Below, piece by piece: positions 9,955 through 21,026 of a stretch of 64,000 nucleotides of DNA. The translations under genes and the position numbers were made by a program. Within the stretch, counting starts at the first letter, position 1, and the number at the start of each line of letters is the position of its first letter. Source of the stretch: Sialis fuliginosa (taxonomy: Eukaryota; Arthropoda; Insecta; Megaloptera; Sialidae); contig OY540812.1 in NCBI GenBank assembly GCA_961205875.1, positions 13,702,001-13,766,000 on the forward strand, read 5' to 3'. The notes beneath the pieces are model-generated. The model was not told where the DNA came from and made no database searches. It was given only the letters and a program-made list of their open reading frames with translations.

Positions 9955-11932
9955 TTAATAGGTCAAGTCAAAATTGTTATTACTAAAACTTGTTAATTTA
10001 TTATTTTTTCTTTCCATAGAATTACCGGCACTAAAACTTGAAAGCGGTTGTTTAGATATCGGATTTTTGTTCATACCAATGCTGAAAAAGAACATATGAT
10101 TGTTATATTTAAATTAGTTAATCTCTTAAATTTTAATAAAAAGAGGACATAGGTAGTCCATCAATAATAGTATATTTAATGATTTGATTTACATAGGGCA
10201 AAGTTTTCCCCAAAATTTCTTTTTCTTTTTTAATGACCAAAGACACTTACGATTCTTTATTTAGTTCCAAAGTGTTGCTACCAAACACACTAAATTCTTT
10301 ATCAGCATTTTCATCGTCCATACTGAAAGAAGAGTTCGCGTAAGATTTAGGTGATTTCACTCTTCTGTAAAAAAAATAATTAAATTTAATATTTTTAGTT
10401 TTTAGAACAAACGATATGTAGGTATTTTATAATTATACTTCTCTTAAAAAAGACATAATTCAGAGCTCGAATTGAAAAAAAGGAGAGTGGAGGAGGTAAC
10501 TAACTAATAAGTAGGTCTTATTAGTTATAAATGTAATCTTGATGTAATTGAATGTAATTTTGTATTGGTTTTAATGTGGAAATATACAATCTTAAATAAA
10601 ATTTTAATCAAATGCGTAAATATTGATTTAACTAGACCTTACACATTTATACAAGACAAAAAATATAAGTACATTTTAACTCCACACTATAACTACAAGG
10701 GACATTTTTTATAAAAAATATTCCTTGGAGCGCCTACGAACATTTGTTTTTGTTATGATACTCGAAAAAATGAATAATTATAAAATCGAATGATTCATAC
10801 AATCGTGCATATATACAGGGTGAGTCATATCATGTGGAACAAACTTGAACAGTTGATTGAGAAAAATATTTCAAGAAAAAAGTTCATATAAACATTTGTC
10901 CAGAAATTCTTCGTGAGGGAGCTACAGGTCCCCAAAGATTTAGCTTAAAATTTTAAACACGTATTAATACTAAACAGATTATAATATTTGTATTTGTATT
11001 GACCTGAAACGGAAAGATTGAATGAAAATTTTAAAATCGAGGAACATTTTTTTTCTTTTTAAAAAACGATCACAAAACTTCTCATATCTTCGATAATAAA
11101 ACAACTCATAACAAAGATACAACATATTAATTTTGTTCATTATTGAATAAAAATCACAATAGCCATGAAAAACTAAAGCATCGTGTCAGCCAGCCAATGC
11201 AATATTAAATTCAAGTAAAGTAAGCTTTGGAAAAAAGAATGGTTGATATTTGAAATTTTTATATAAATTAAAATTCGTTACTTATTTTGTGAATGTATAA
11301 CAGCAATACCGCCTTTAGGGAGAGAGGCTGGGCGACCGCCCGGGGTGTCAGTTCAGAAGGGGCGGCGAACGGCTACATGGAGAAAATCTTAGCTTAAATT
11401 CTAGATTTTTTTTTCTTTAAAAAACAATCACAAAGCTTTTTTTTGCTCGAATTATTTATCTCAATCAACTGTTTGATTGTTCCACCTGATATGACTCATC
11501 CTGTATAATACAGTGGTAAACTGTGCCAGGCTCGTAAGTGCCTATTGTTAGATTCTTATGAAACCGAATTCATTGTTAAAATGATTATGTATTTATTTAT
11601 TTCAACTAAAAACTATAGATATTTTTTGTAATATAAAAAAATTACACACGAAAACGAATATATTAATATTCTAAAAAAACATGTTCAAAATACCACTAAT
11701 CTATATGTATTAAAAGTACCTGTAAAATTAATAATTAATTAAAAACTTACTTTATTTTAATTTCAGGAAATGGATCTGGTTTTTCTTTTTGAGTTATTTT
11801 AAATTTTAATCTATGCACTATGATAATAATGTAAATACATAGACACAACAATACGAGAATTAATCCTGAAAGCACTCCTATTGCTATGTATAATTGTGCT
11901 TGTAACTTTTCATGATCACTTTTTCCAACATC
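9955..11932 (-). CDS. Unidentified single-pass membrane protein, C-terminal three exons
   Basis: Three exons join in frame: 11932-11751 (acceptor TTAATTTAG, donor GTAAGT), 10364-10251 (donor GTAAGT) and 10081-9955 (stop TAA). Phases 0, 2 and 2 all agree, giving 140 residues. The order is a short extracellular stem (DVGKSDHEKLQAQLY), one transmembrane helix rich in I/L/V (about residues 15-40, IAIGVLSGLILVLLCLCIYI and on), then HRLKFK stop-transfer and a Ser/Asn-rich cytoplasmic tail of about 100 residues ending NFDLTY. The layout suggests a type I receptor or adhesion molecule, with the ectodomain encoded upstream. I could not find upstream exons between 11.9 and 16.3 kb, where transposons dominate. 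The family is not recognised. Confidence 0.6.
10814..11505. mobile_element. TIR element with TA duplication
   Basis: 692 bp in the intron between the first and second of the three membrane-protein exons. The left end is TACAGGGTGAGTCATATCA, the right end is the complement of TACAGGATGAGTCATATCA; the inverted match continues to GTTGATTGAG. TA flanks both sides, as in Tc1/mariner-type insertion. No transposase. Confidence 0.75.
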
Positions 11933-13553
11933 CTAAATTAATAGAAAAATAATTATAAAATTTTTACATCACATATTTTATTAATATATTTTCCAGTTAA
12001 AAATACAAATATATTATCACAGATTTATTTATATTACAAATATTTAATATTTATATTTTATGTACATACCATTTTGATTTAAATAAACTTATGTTGTAGT
12101 GAAAATATTTAAAATGTTCTAGCATAGCATGAAAACAATAGGAAAGACTTATAGATAAAATATTTCTCATAATATGTTCTATTCCCTGTAATACCCTATT
12201 AATCATATATAGATAACACAAGATACTAGTTGACATGAAAAGTAAATAAAATCCAAGTACAGGTGTAAATAAATAGACAATTCAATAAAATATAATAAAA
12301 ATAATAATTATTATCAATATCCCATTCAGATTCAGTTTCTTATACATAAGATCATTATAAAAACAGTTATAGGTATTACAAAAATTTTTTTTGGAAACAA
12401 ATATGTACCTATTTATTTATCAAAGATATGTCAATCAAAAAGAATTACTGATGAAAACAAAACTAATCACACTAATCAGTATGGTTTACTAATAAATACA
12501 TTAATACAGTGGCAAACAAAATATTGGTTACCAGGGGTGGAATGTTAATTATGCACTCCTCTTAATTGCAATTGTATTATCTTTTTTTAGTCCTCGTCTC
12601 TTATTTAATCCTCATCAAACTCTACCCCTCATTTTGACAACCCCCTTTACCTTGGAACCTGGGATAAACTCCCCCCCCCCCTTCCTAGTTGAACACTGCA
12701 CTTGACTACTAGTGTTTCTCAAATATTAAAGATTCATTACTAATTGTATGCAAATAAGGCATTGAATATAAATAATATTTCAAATAAGTACCTATATTAT
12801 AAATTTAATCTTAGGTTTTAAAATATTGTCAGAATAAATAAAAAATATATAAAACTTGCTCAAAATCAAAAAAAGTAAATATAAATTAAATTTAAAAAAA
12901 TATAAATGGTAACAATTTTTATTTGTCAAATATAAAACACAGTGTTCAAGAAACAATTTTATATAACATTTTTTTGCAGATGTAAATTTTACAAACATTT
13001 TTTTAGCATAATAATTAATTACAACTGTATATAAATGTATATAGTTATTATGTATGTGCAGTATTGTGCAGTTTACAAGAATGCACTCTATTTTGTAAGA
13101 AATACTATATATGTAAATATTATTATACACATATTACGTACACAAATACGCACTATTGCACACATTATACATACATATATATATATATATTATATTTCTT
13201 GAACATCATAAAAAATAAATATTTGTTTAACAATTAATATCATAATAAATATATATTTTATGTTTGTTTTTAAGGCAAGTTGAATTATATTTGTAAAATA
13301 TTAAATAATAAAAAATATCAATTCTTGATTTTAAAATATACAACATTTCAACTTTTTACTATACAAAAATATAAACTTTAATTACTGCAACAATAAATTA
13401 AAATTTACTCTTTGTCTTAAAACATTATAAAAGTGTGTACTGCTATCAGAGGCGTCTTAAGTGGGAGTACAAAGGCAGCTAAGTATTGGATGTTTATCTG
13501 TACGTATACAGTATACACGCAACAATTGTTTAAATGGTTGTATTGATTTTAAT
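11933..13553. other. AT-rich stretch upstream of the membrane-protein exons
   Basis: Very low-complexity AT-rich DNA, including an (AT)n tract near 13175-13190. No convincing exon on either strand. Confidence 0.4.
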
Positions 13554-13558
13554 ATGTA

Positions 13559-13865
13559 CAGGGTGTCCACTGGTTTTTGGAAATAAAATTCCCTGACTTT
13601 TCCCTGAACACAGATTCAAAATTCCCTGACTCAGGGGGACCCCGGGGCAAGAATGTGCAGAAATAAAATTTGAAGACCTTTTTTTTGTCATAACTTGAAA
13701 ATTTTACACTTGTTACTTACTTTCAATTCAATTACCTTTTTCTTTTTGTTGCTCGTCAACTTAAATTTATACACCTTTTTCGCTGACTTCAGAATTTTAA
13801 ATAAATTCCCTGACTTTCCCTGACCACTTTAGGCTTCCCTGACTTTCCAGAAAGTGGACACCCTG
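13559..13865. mobile_element. CAGGGTGTCCAC element
   Basis: 307 bp with ends CAGGGTGTCCACT and the complement of CAGGGTGTCCACTTTC. It is flanked by a perfect 5-bp duplication ATGTA (13554-13558 and 13866-13870). Inside are repeated CCCTGACTTT motifs on both sides. No coding capacity. Confidence 0.75.
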
Positions 13866-14050
13866 ATGTAAAACAAGACTATATAACAAGTATTAACAGA
13901 TTATTCTAAGGTTTTTAAGATTGATAGTTCAAGAGCACAGAACATTATATTTAATGTTCTGTGTTCCAGAGTTACTAAGTCACTAAACAGGAAACTAAAT
14001 TCAGTATTGGTATATAAATAATCCAGAAGGCGACAGCACATAAAACTTTT

Positions 14051-16183
14051 AGTACGTCTGGTTCGTGGCAAATAAAGCCAAAACGCTGCACTTTTTGATT
14101 GGGGTATGCCACTTTCTGTGGTCATATATAAGGTCAAATGAAAGATTTTCAGATAGAGAGCCACTTTAAAATCCGTGTAGAACACTGTTATATCGGCTAT
14201 TAAAGATGGCCCCCACGGTTTTTATTAAATTGGCTGTATCTCAGCTCCTAATCATCCGATTTCAATTTTATTTTGTTTATTTTAAAGTTCTTATTAAAAG
14301 AAATCTTTTTTATCATTATTCATTTTTCTCTAAATTTTAAGGGTTCCCCACAATTTTCCGAAATCTGAAGATTTCACTTTTCTTACAAACTTAATTGTTA
14401 TATAACTTGTTTATTGTGTCCAATAAATTTTTTTTACTTCATATAAAAAAGAAAGATATTTTTTTCTGCGTTCCATTGATAACTAGATAATACTGTTTTA
14501 CTTAACAACTTCTTTGGAAATAGCGTGTTAAACTAAGAAAAATAGATTCTTTTTGGATCATTCCAAGTCAAGTTTACCTGTATTGGTTTCTCGGATTCGA
14601 GATTTTGATGGAAATGTTCATTTATACCTTCCCTGAATCAATTCTGACTATTTTTATCATCATGTCTGTCTGTCTGTCTGTGTGTGTATCTGTTTGTCTG
14701 TAAACGCTGGAACTCAAAAATGGCAGTACATAGAGGGGTAAAATTTTATATTAAGGATTAATTTGTTTTAAAAAAGAAAACCAGATGTTTTTAAAACCGG
14801 AAACGGATATTTACTCTTGTAATTTTTGTAATTATTCGAAATATTTCTGAAACGGTACGTGTTGGAAGAAAATGTTTAAATAATAATTTACTTATAATAT
14901 TATTATTTATAATTTATGTTATGTTCAATTCCTCTCAAAAAAAGTTTTTGAGGTTATAATCGTTTTTTTCAATTATATTCGAAATGGTTTAAAGCAGAAA
15001 TAAATTATTGAAATAAAAGTTGTAGAGTACGTTATTTTCTTTAGTTTATGTTCCATTAATTTTTTTGTATCTTTTACCAATTAAAAAAAAATCTTTTTTA
15101 TTTAATTTTTTATTTTTTTTGAACAAGTTCATGACAGAATGAAATGTTTATAACAAAAAATGTAGACAACGTTATTATCTATAGTTTATGTTCTATTAAT
15201 TTTTTTGTATCTCTTACCAATTAAAAAAAAATCCTTTTTATTTAATTTTTTATTTTTTCCATTTTTTTTTAACAAGTTCATGACAGAATGAAATGTTTAT
15301 AACAAAAAATGTAGAGAACGTTATTTTCTATAGTTTATGTTCCATTAATTTTTTTGTATCTCTTACCAATTAAAAAAAATGTTTTTTATTTAATTTTTTA
15401 TTTTTTTCCATTTTTTTTAACAAGTTCATGGCAGAATGAAATGTTTATCACAAAATATGTAGAGAACGTTATTATCTATACTTTATGTTCTATTAATTTT
15501 TTTATATCTGTCATCAGTAAGCCAAAATTATTTGTTTTATATTAGTAGATACACGTACATTTTTTTATTGTATAAGAAAGTTCAGTGACATCCATGACAG
15601 ATTTTTCAATTTTTTAGCTATACCATATGAGAAAATTGATCCCAACATAAAATTTCATATGATAAAAGGTAAACATGACATGGAATGATCCAAAAATAGT
15701 CGATTTTTCTTAGTTTAACACTTTTTCCAAAGAAGTTGTTAATTAAAACAGTATTATCATGTTATCAATGGAACGCAGAAAAAAATGTCTTTCTTTTTTG
15801 TATGATGTAAAAAAATGATATTGGGCACAATAAAAAAGTTATATAAAAATTAAGTTCGTAAAAAAAGTAACATTTTCAGATTTTCGAAAATTGTGGGGAA
15901 CCCTTAAGATTTAGAGAAAAATGAATAATGATAAAAAAGATTTCTTTTAATAAGAACTTTAAAATAAACAAAATAAAATTGAAATCGGATGATTAGGAGC
16001 TGAGATACAGCCAATTTAATATAAACCGTGGGGGCCATCTTTAATAGCCGATATAATGGTGTTCTACACGGATTTTAAAGTGGCTCCCTATCTGAAAATT
16101 ATTCTTTTGACCTTATCTATGAGCACAGAAAGTGTCATACCCCAATCAAAAAGTGCAGGGTTTTTTTACGTACCAGACGTACT
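14051..16183. mobile_element. 2.1-kb foldback (palindromic) element
   Basis: Two inverted arms of about 600 bp. The outer left arm begins AGTACGTCTGGT and has CTGCACTTTTTGATTGGGGT; the right arm is its complement, ending near 16183. Other matched blocks include AGCTCCTAATCATCCGATTT and AGGGTTCCCCACAATTTTC. The centre holds direct repeats (about 15010-15520). Frames in it are not genes. Confidence 0.85.
15010..15520. repeat. Tandem repeat of ~150 bp inside the foldback element
   Basis: Three to four copies of a unit that starts AACAAGTTCATGACAGAATG and contains GTTTATGTTCYATTAATTTT. They sit between the two long inverted arms. Confidence 0.8.
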
Positions 16184-16310
16184 ATTTGCACCCCAACGGT
16201 AGATAAGCTAGAGCAGTCCCTGACAGTTATAACCATAAATATTTTTATATAAATATTTTCATATGTTACCTCGTGACACTGATTTAAAGTAGTTCAGATA
16301 AAGGTTTAGA

Positions 16311-17017
16311 CTAAACATTTTCAATATTAACTGAAAAGCTAAATTGCTGAACTAATTCACTAGTATATTTTAAACCAAATATAACAATATATGGGATAGC
16401 AGCTATTAGAAATAAATATAAAGGATATGTTAAAGGAGGTGTTGATCCAAACGGACATAGCCAATATCCTCGTCTCACAGCATCTCGTGTATGATGACTC
16501 ATTGTTGATGCAACGATTAACCACACGTATCGATATGATTGCAACCAAACTAACGACACAAATAAACAGAGAGCTAATACAATACTAGTACAGTGAAAGG
16601 GAGGTCTTCCTTCAATTGATATTGCAGCCTGCAAAAGAATATATGTTTAAAATATATTATATTTTTATATAGGATATTAAGAAAAGCTTTTCTAAAACTT
16701 CTAAGAAAGACTATATTATAACTTACCTGTAATTTTAACGATTTAGCTTTTAAAAAATGATCCAAATCTATAACAGATGCTACAAATGTTGCCAATAAGA
16801 CTTCAGTAAAAGTATTAAAATAAATTCCAGACTTTATTTTTAATGCTACAATCAACCAGGTCAATCCACCGATAAAAGCATGTGTAGTGTTGTCAGCTAT
16901 GGCTCGAATAATATTTATGTTTGATATTAAAACTAAATAGTCACCTAGTACTGCAACAAGTACTATTAAAATTGCAAATATTATGTTTGAATCGATGTAG
17001 GTTTTTATTGAATACAT
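16311..17017 (-). CDS. TMEM267: Transmembrane protein 267 homolog
   Basis: Two exons, 17017-16727 (donor GTAAGT) and 16628-16311 (acceptor TTTTGCAG), phase 0, make about 202 residues, close to the length of vertebrate TMEM267 (215). The signature stretches are visible: IRAIADNTTHAFIG, FVASVIDLDHFLKAKSLKLQ joined to AAISIEGRPPFHCT, then SHHTRDAVRRGYWLCPFGST. These correspond to the family's DN-xH, ASVIDxDHF, RPPFHC, SHHxRDxxRxGxWxCPFG motifs. Several hydrophobic helices are present. The family has conserved His/Asp residues, but its biochemical role is not established. It faces Asterix head to head with 660 bp between start codons. The two separate frames that read through the intron are artefacts. 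Confidence 0.9.
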
Positions 17018-17677
17018 TTTATTTTAGCAAATGATTTATGTATAATTTTAAATGTTTGTATTATTATTATAATAATAAAAAATGCTTAAACTTTTGGTTT
17101 TCATATTAGATATGAATGATTATGTTTTTATGTACAGCAATACAAGAAATTTTTGGTTAATAATTATATTTCCTATTAACTTCTTTCTATTACTCTATAA
17201 ATTGCAGTTTACTTATGGTTTATTTATTCATATTCACTTTTGTATAAAACTGATTATTAATTACCCACATAAAAATTGTATCATAAAAATTAATTTCAAC
17301 AAATCACTGATTTTGACAGCTGTCAATACTGTATTTGTTATTGTTACATATTATGTTGATTGTTATATATTATTATTTGATGTTTTATTATTTTAAACTA
17401 AATAAAAATGTATAATAGTTATAATTTATTGATTTTCTTGAAGTATTTTTTTTACTTCAAATTACAATATTATTTATTAATTAATTTCCCGCTTACTATT
17501 TATAATATATTTGTGTGTAATCAGTGATAACCACAGATAATATACGTGACAATTACAACATCTTTGGTTTGATGACAGTTCTAATTAAATGGTCTTGTGT
17601 CACTTGTACGGTCAATGCCGTCAATTCACTTTAGAATTTGAAAAATTATTAGGTACATATAAATTATAAGTCAAAAA
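17018..17677. promoter_or_regulatory. Divergent promoter region TMEM267 / Asterix
   Basis: The 660 bp between the two start codons must carry both promoters and 5' UTRs. It is AT-rich. A 104-codon frame at 17082-17396 has no recognisable features and is taken as chance. Confidence 0.55.
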
Positions 17678-18083
17678 ATGTCATCACCAATTAATATCCA
17701 TGTTGACCCTAGGCGACCAGACAAACAACAAAGGTACTGTTAATTAATTGATTTACATATTTTGAAATTTTCTAAAAATATATTTTTTAAGGTACAAACA
17801 ACCAGTTAATGGAAATAATACTGCCCCAGGAACAGAAGATTTAACTCCAGACTACATGAATATTCTTGGAATGATATTCAGCATGTGTGGATTAATGATG
17901 CGTTTAAAATGGTGTGCGTGGGTTGCACTGTATTGTTCCTGTATTAGTTTTGCGAACTCTCGAAAATCTGATGACACTAAACAAATTTTGAGTTCTTTTA
18001 TGTTATCAGTTAGTGCTGTTATAATGTCATACTTACAGAATCCTCAACCAATGCCACCTCCGTGGGCAAATCCCATTCAATAA
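17678..18083 (+). CDS. WDR83OS: Asterix / WDR83OS, PAT-complex subunit
   Basis: Two exons, 17678-17733 (donor GTACTG) and 17792-18083 (acceptor TTTTTTAAG), with a 58-bp intron in phase 2, encode 115 residues. The family's length is about 106. The N-terminus [20 protein letters not shown] and the central block [36 protein letters not shown], ending [11 protein letters not shown], are diagnostic of Asterix. Three short hydrophobic helices are predicted. In the ER membrane, Asterix binds CCDC47 to form the PAT complex, an intramembrane chaperone that shelters polar transmembrane segments during multipass protein insertion. Short AATAAA signals lie near 18262. The ATG chosen is the only one giving the conserved N-terminal DPRRP. 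Confidence 0.95.
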
Positions 18084-18386
18084 TTAAAATTAAAAATCTA
18101 AAATTTATTGGTTCAAAGAAAATACATAAGGATGTTCTTTTTTAATGAGGATAAGATTGTATATACCTACTAGTTAATTTGATTAAAATTTAATTTTTAT
18201 TTCATATTTTCCATTTTTCAATAGTTTATATTTGATTATGATATTATATGTATTTAGTTGATAAATAAATAATAAATTAAGTCAAATATATATATTCATG
18301 TAATAATCAGATGTGAATTCTTATTATTCTGGTCAATGGAGCATATTTAATTGATTTTTTTGTCAGCATATTATTTATTTTCTTAA

Positions 18387-18895
18387 CCCTTAATCACCTA
18401 TAATTGCTTTTTCAATTATATAACATAGCGTCGGTCATAGTGACTGTAACAGTTTTATATCCTATAGAAATACTTATAAAAGTGAAAGGAAAAAAATAAA
18501 TTAAATTCGTATGTACGTATTCATATTTTTTATTTAAAAAACAATGCTTCTCCTTATAATGACATCAAAATAGTTAGCTATTAAGAAAGTGCAAAAATAG
18601 TCCTTATCTATATAAATTTAGGAATACCTATTAATTTTTTATGAAATTGCATAGCAAATAGGTAGGTATACAGTACAAAAATAATTTTATAATCAATTAT
18701 CATCAGTCACTGTGACCATGCATTTGCTATTTGACTTACCTCCAGTGAATCTGTGTACGTGTATATTCGGCAAATACGCACAATTGTAAAATTAGCCATA
18801 GCACAAAAATCTAGAATTTAGATCTTATATCTATTGAGATACAATGAAAATAAAAATGCTTATGGTCTCTGTGACCACACATAGATGGTTACGGG
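18387..18895. mobile_element. TTAA-flanked (piggyBac-type) MITE
   Basis: 509 bp. Ends are CCCTTAATCAC on the left and GTGGTTACGGG-type (complement CCCGTAACCAT) on the right, flanked by TTAA at 18383-18386 and 18896-18899. It carries subterminal GGTCACAGAGACC-like repeats. TTAA target use is typical of piggyBac. No transposase. Confidence 0.75.
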
Positions 18896-20266
18896 TTAAG
18901 AATCTAATTGAATCTACAAACATTTTTTGGAGCTCCAGGGTTAAATTTATTTACATAAATTAATATATATCCAAGTACATATAAAAAACCTTTCAAGAAT
19001 TTTGGGAATACTGCATGGTTTATATTATGATTCTCAATAGAGCTTGGTTCAACTTTTGGTTGCATTCTTATAATTTTATTTTATAATTAAATTAAAATTA
19101 TATAACGGAATCATGAAATTTAAGAAATAGTAGGTAATCACTGATGAAATGTATGTAGATGTTTATTTGGATTGTTAAATATATTGAAATAAAAAAATAA
19201 AGATATATGAAGTATTTGTTTTGCGTGAATTTTTATTTATGTGCTGAAAATTCAATATAGTTATTAGGAAAAGGAGTAAAATATTTTTTGAATATTTATT
19301 AGAACAAATGTATATTTAACATTAATTTTATTTTAAACATTAAAATTGCAACAGTTTTATTGTCATTTATTTCATTATCACATCAGCAAGAAAAACTTTA
19401 ATGTTCTATAAACATTTTAAATATTACAACATAAATAAATATATACGGTATTTAATAAAGCAATAAAATTAATAAATTATTAACAATAATATTTTGGGAT
19501 GTGAATATTATGTCTCATTTCGATACACTTTATAAATACTTCAAGGTAAAATACTGTTTTTTTAAACTATATTGTACAGAGTACATAATATTATATTGTA
19601 TATAACAAACAATGGGAAGACAAGTATTTTTGTATTTGTACAACAATTAAAACTATTGAATAATTATTGTCTTTCTTATAACATTGTGGCTATCACATCA
19701 AAAACTACTTCTTAGTTTTAAATGTTTCTTAACTTTATCACAATAAACGTAACTAGGATTAACAGATAAATAAGATCCTGACAATATTTTTTTACAATAA
19801 AAAATACAACATTCATAAACTTTTAGTTTGATTGTATAACTTCTTAATTATTTATTATATATTGCTTTTTAATATTCCCTACTTAATATTCTTGAATAAT
19901 AAATTGACATATCTTAAAACCGTCAAGCCTAGTAACTAACGGAACAAATATATATATTATTAAATATTCATTTTCCATTACGTCTCATGTATTGCATCAG
20001 ATATATAGATTTGTAGATATTGTTGTTTATGTACACATATTGTGCTGTTTGAACACATTTATCAACATAGTTTAAGAACGATAATTGTTGGAATGTAATA
20101 AATATTTAATTCTATCATCACATATAAATGTCTTCTACAAGCTTTTATTCTCAACAAACTATGTGTTAAAATACTGAGCAAACACAACCACATAAATATC
20201 ATCCTAGTCTAGTGGTTCGGACTGATGAGTATTTCTGAGTTAACTATATTTCAAAAACTACGATAT
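18896..20266. other. Spacer between Asterix and FLVCR
   Basis: AT-rich, no gene seen. It includes the 3' UTR of FLVCR on the minus strand; an AATAAA signal in that orientation at 20144-20149 lies 118 bp beyond the stop. Confidence 0.4.
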
Positions 20267-21026
20267 TCATGGTTTGGAATGTGCGTGCGCTGCTTGTCTT
20301 CGTAAATTTGCTTTTATTGCAGCAGTGATGAGAACACCCACAAATAGTGCTATACATAAGGCAACGTTTGCCCACATATCTCCAAATTCAGTGAGTAGCT
20401 CTGAATAAAGTGCAGTAAAAGCGATTCCAAAAACCTAAAATATAAATGTAATATTAAAGCACAAATAGTGTTATAGTAACACGAAAATATTTTAATAACA
20501 AATTTAAACTACCTGTGATGCGGCATTTAATAATCCTGCCGATGTTCCTTCTGGTTCTGGGTACGTAAGTTCTGCTGCAAATTCAAAACCCACTGGCAAA
20601 AATCCGGTCATAAAAAAGCTAAAATATAATCGTAAATACATTAATGAATTCTTTCTGTAAACAATTACATTATTCGTATTTACCCTAAGAGACCAGAAGC
20701 AACGTAGACAACAGCGATATATCCACAACTAAGTGTGAAAGTGTATACTATCATTCCAACCAATGAGAATGTGTATAAAGCTAATGTTGTTTCCCTAATA
20801 AACAAAATAATTTAATTAAATATCATTCAGTGATTTTAATTAATTAGAATGACATATTTTCATATTATTTTAAAATTCTATAAATCAGAGGATATTTGAA
20901 AGTAATTAAAATAATTTCTTACTTAAAACGATGAGTTTTATCCAAGACAATACCAGATACAACCGAACCTAACATTCCTGCCAAAACAATTACCAATCCT
21001 ATTCTTCCGGCATCTTCTTCTCGACC
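20267..21026 (-). CDS. FLVCR: FLVCR exons 5-8
   Basis: Four small exons separated by introns of 128, 65 and 78 bp. They encode [20 protein letters not shown], then [20 protein letters not shown], then [19 protein letters not shown], then [14 protein letters not shown] to [15 protein letters not shown] and stop TGA. These are helices 8-12 and a short basic cytoplasmic tail, much shorter than in vertebrates. Confidence 0.95.

Noticed and set aside
12792-13130. 112-codon minus frame
   Set aside because: Low-complexity Ile/Tyr/Asn composition typical of random AT-rich sequence.
17082-17396. 104-codon frame between TMEM267 and Asterix
   Set aside because: AT-rich, hydrophobic by composition, located in the divergent promoter, no family resemblance.
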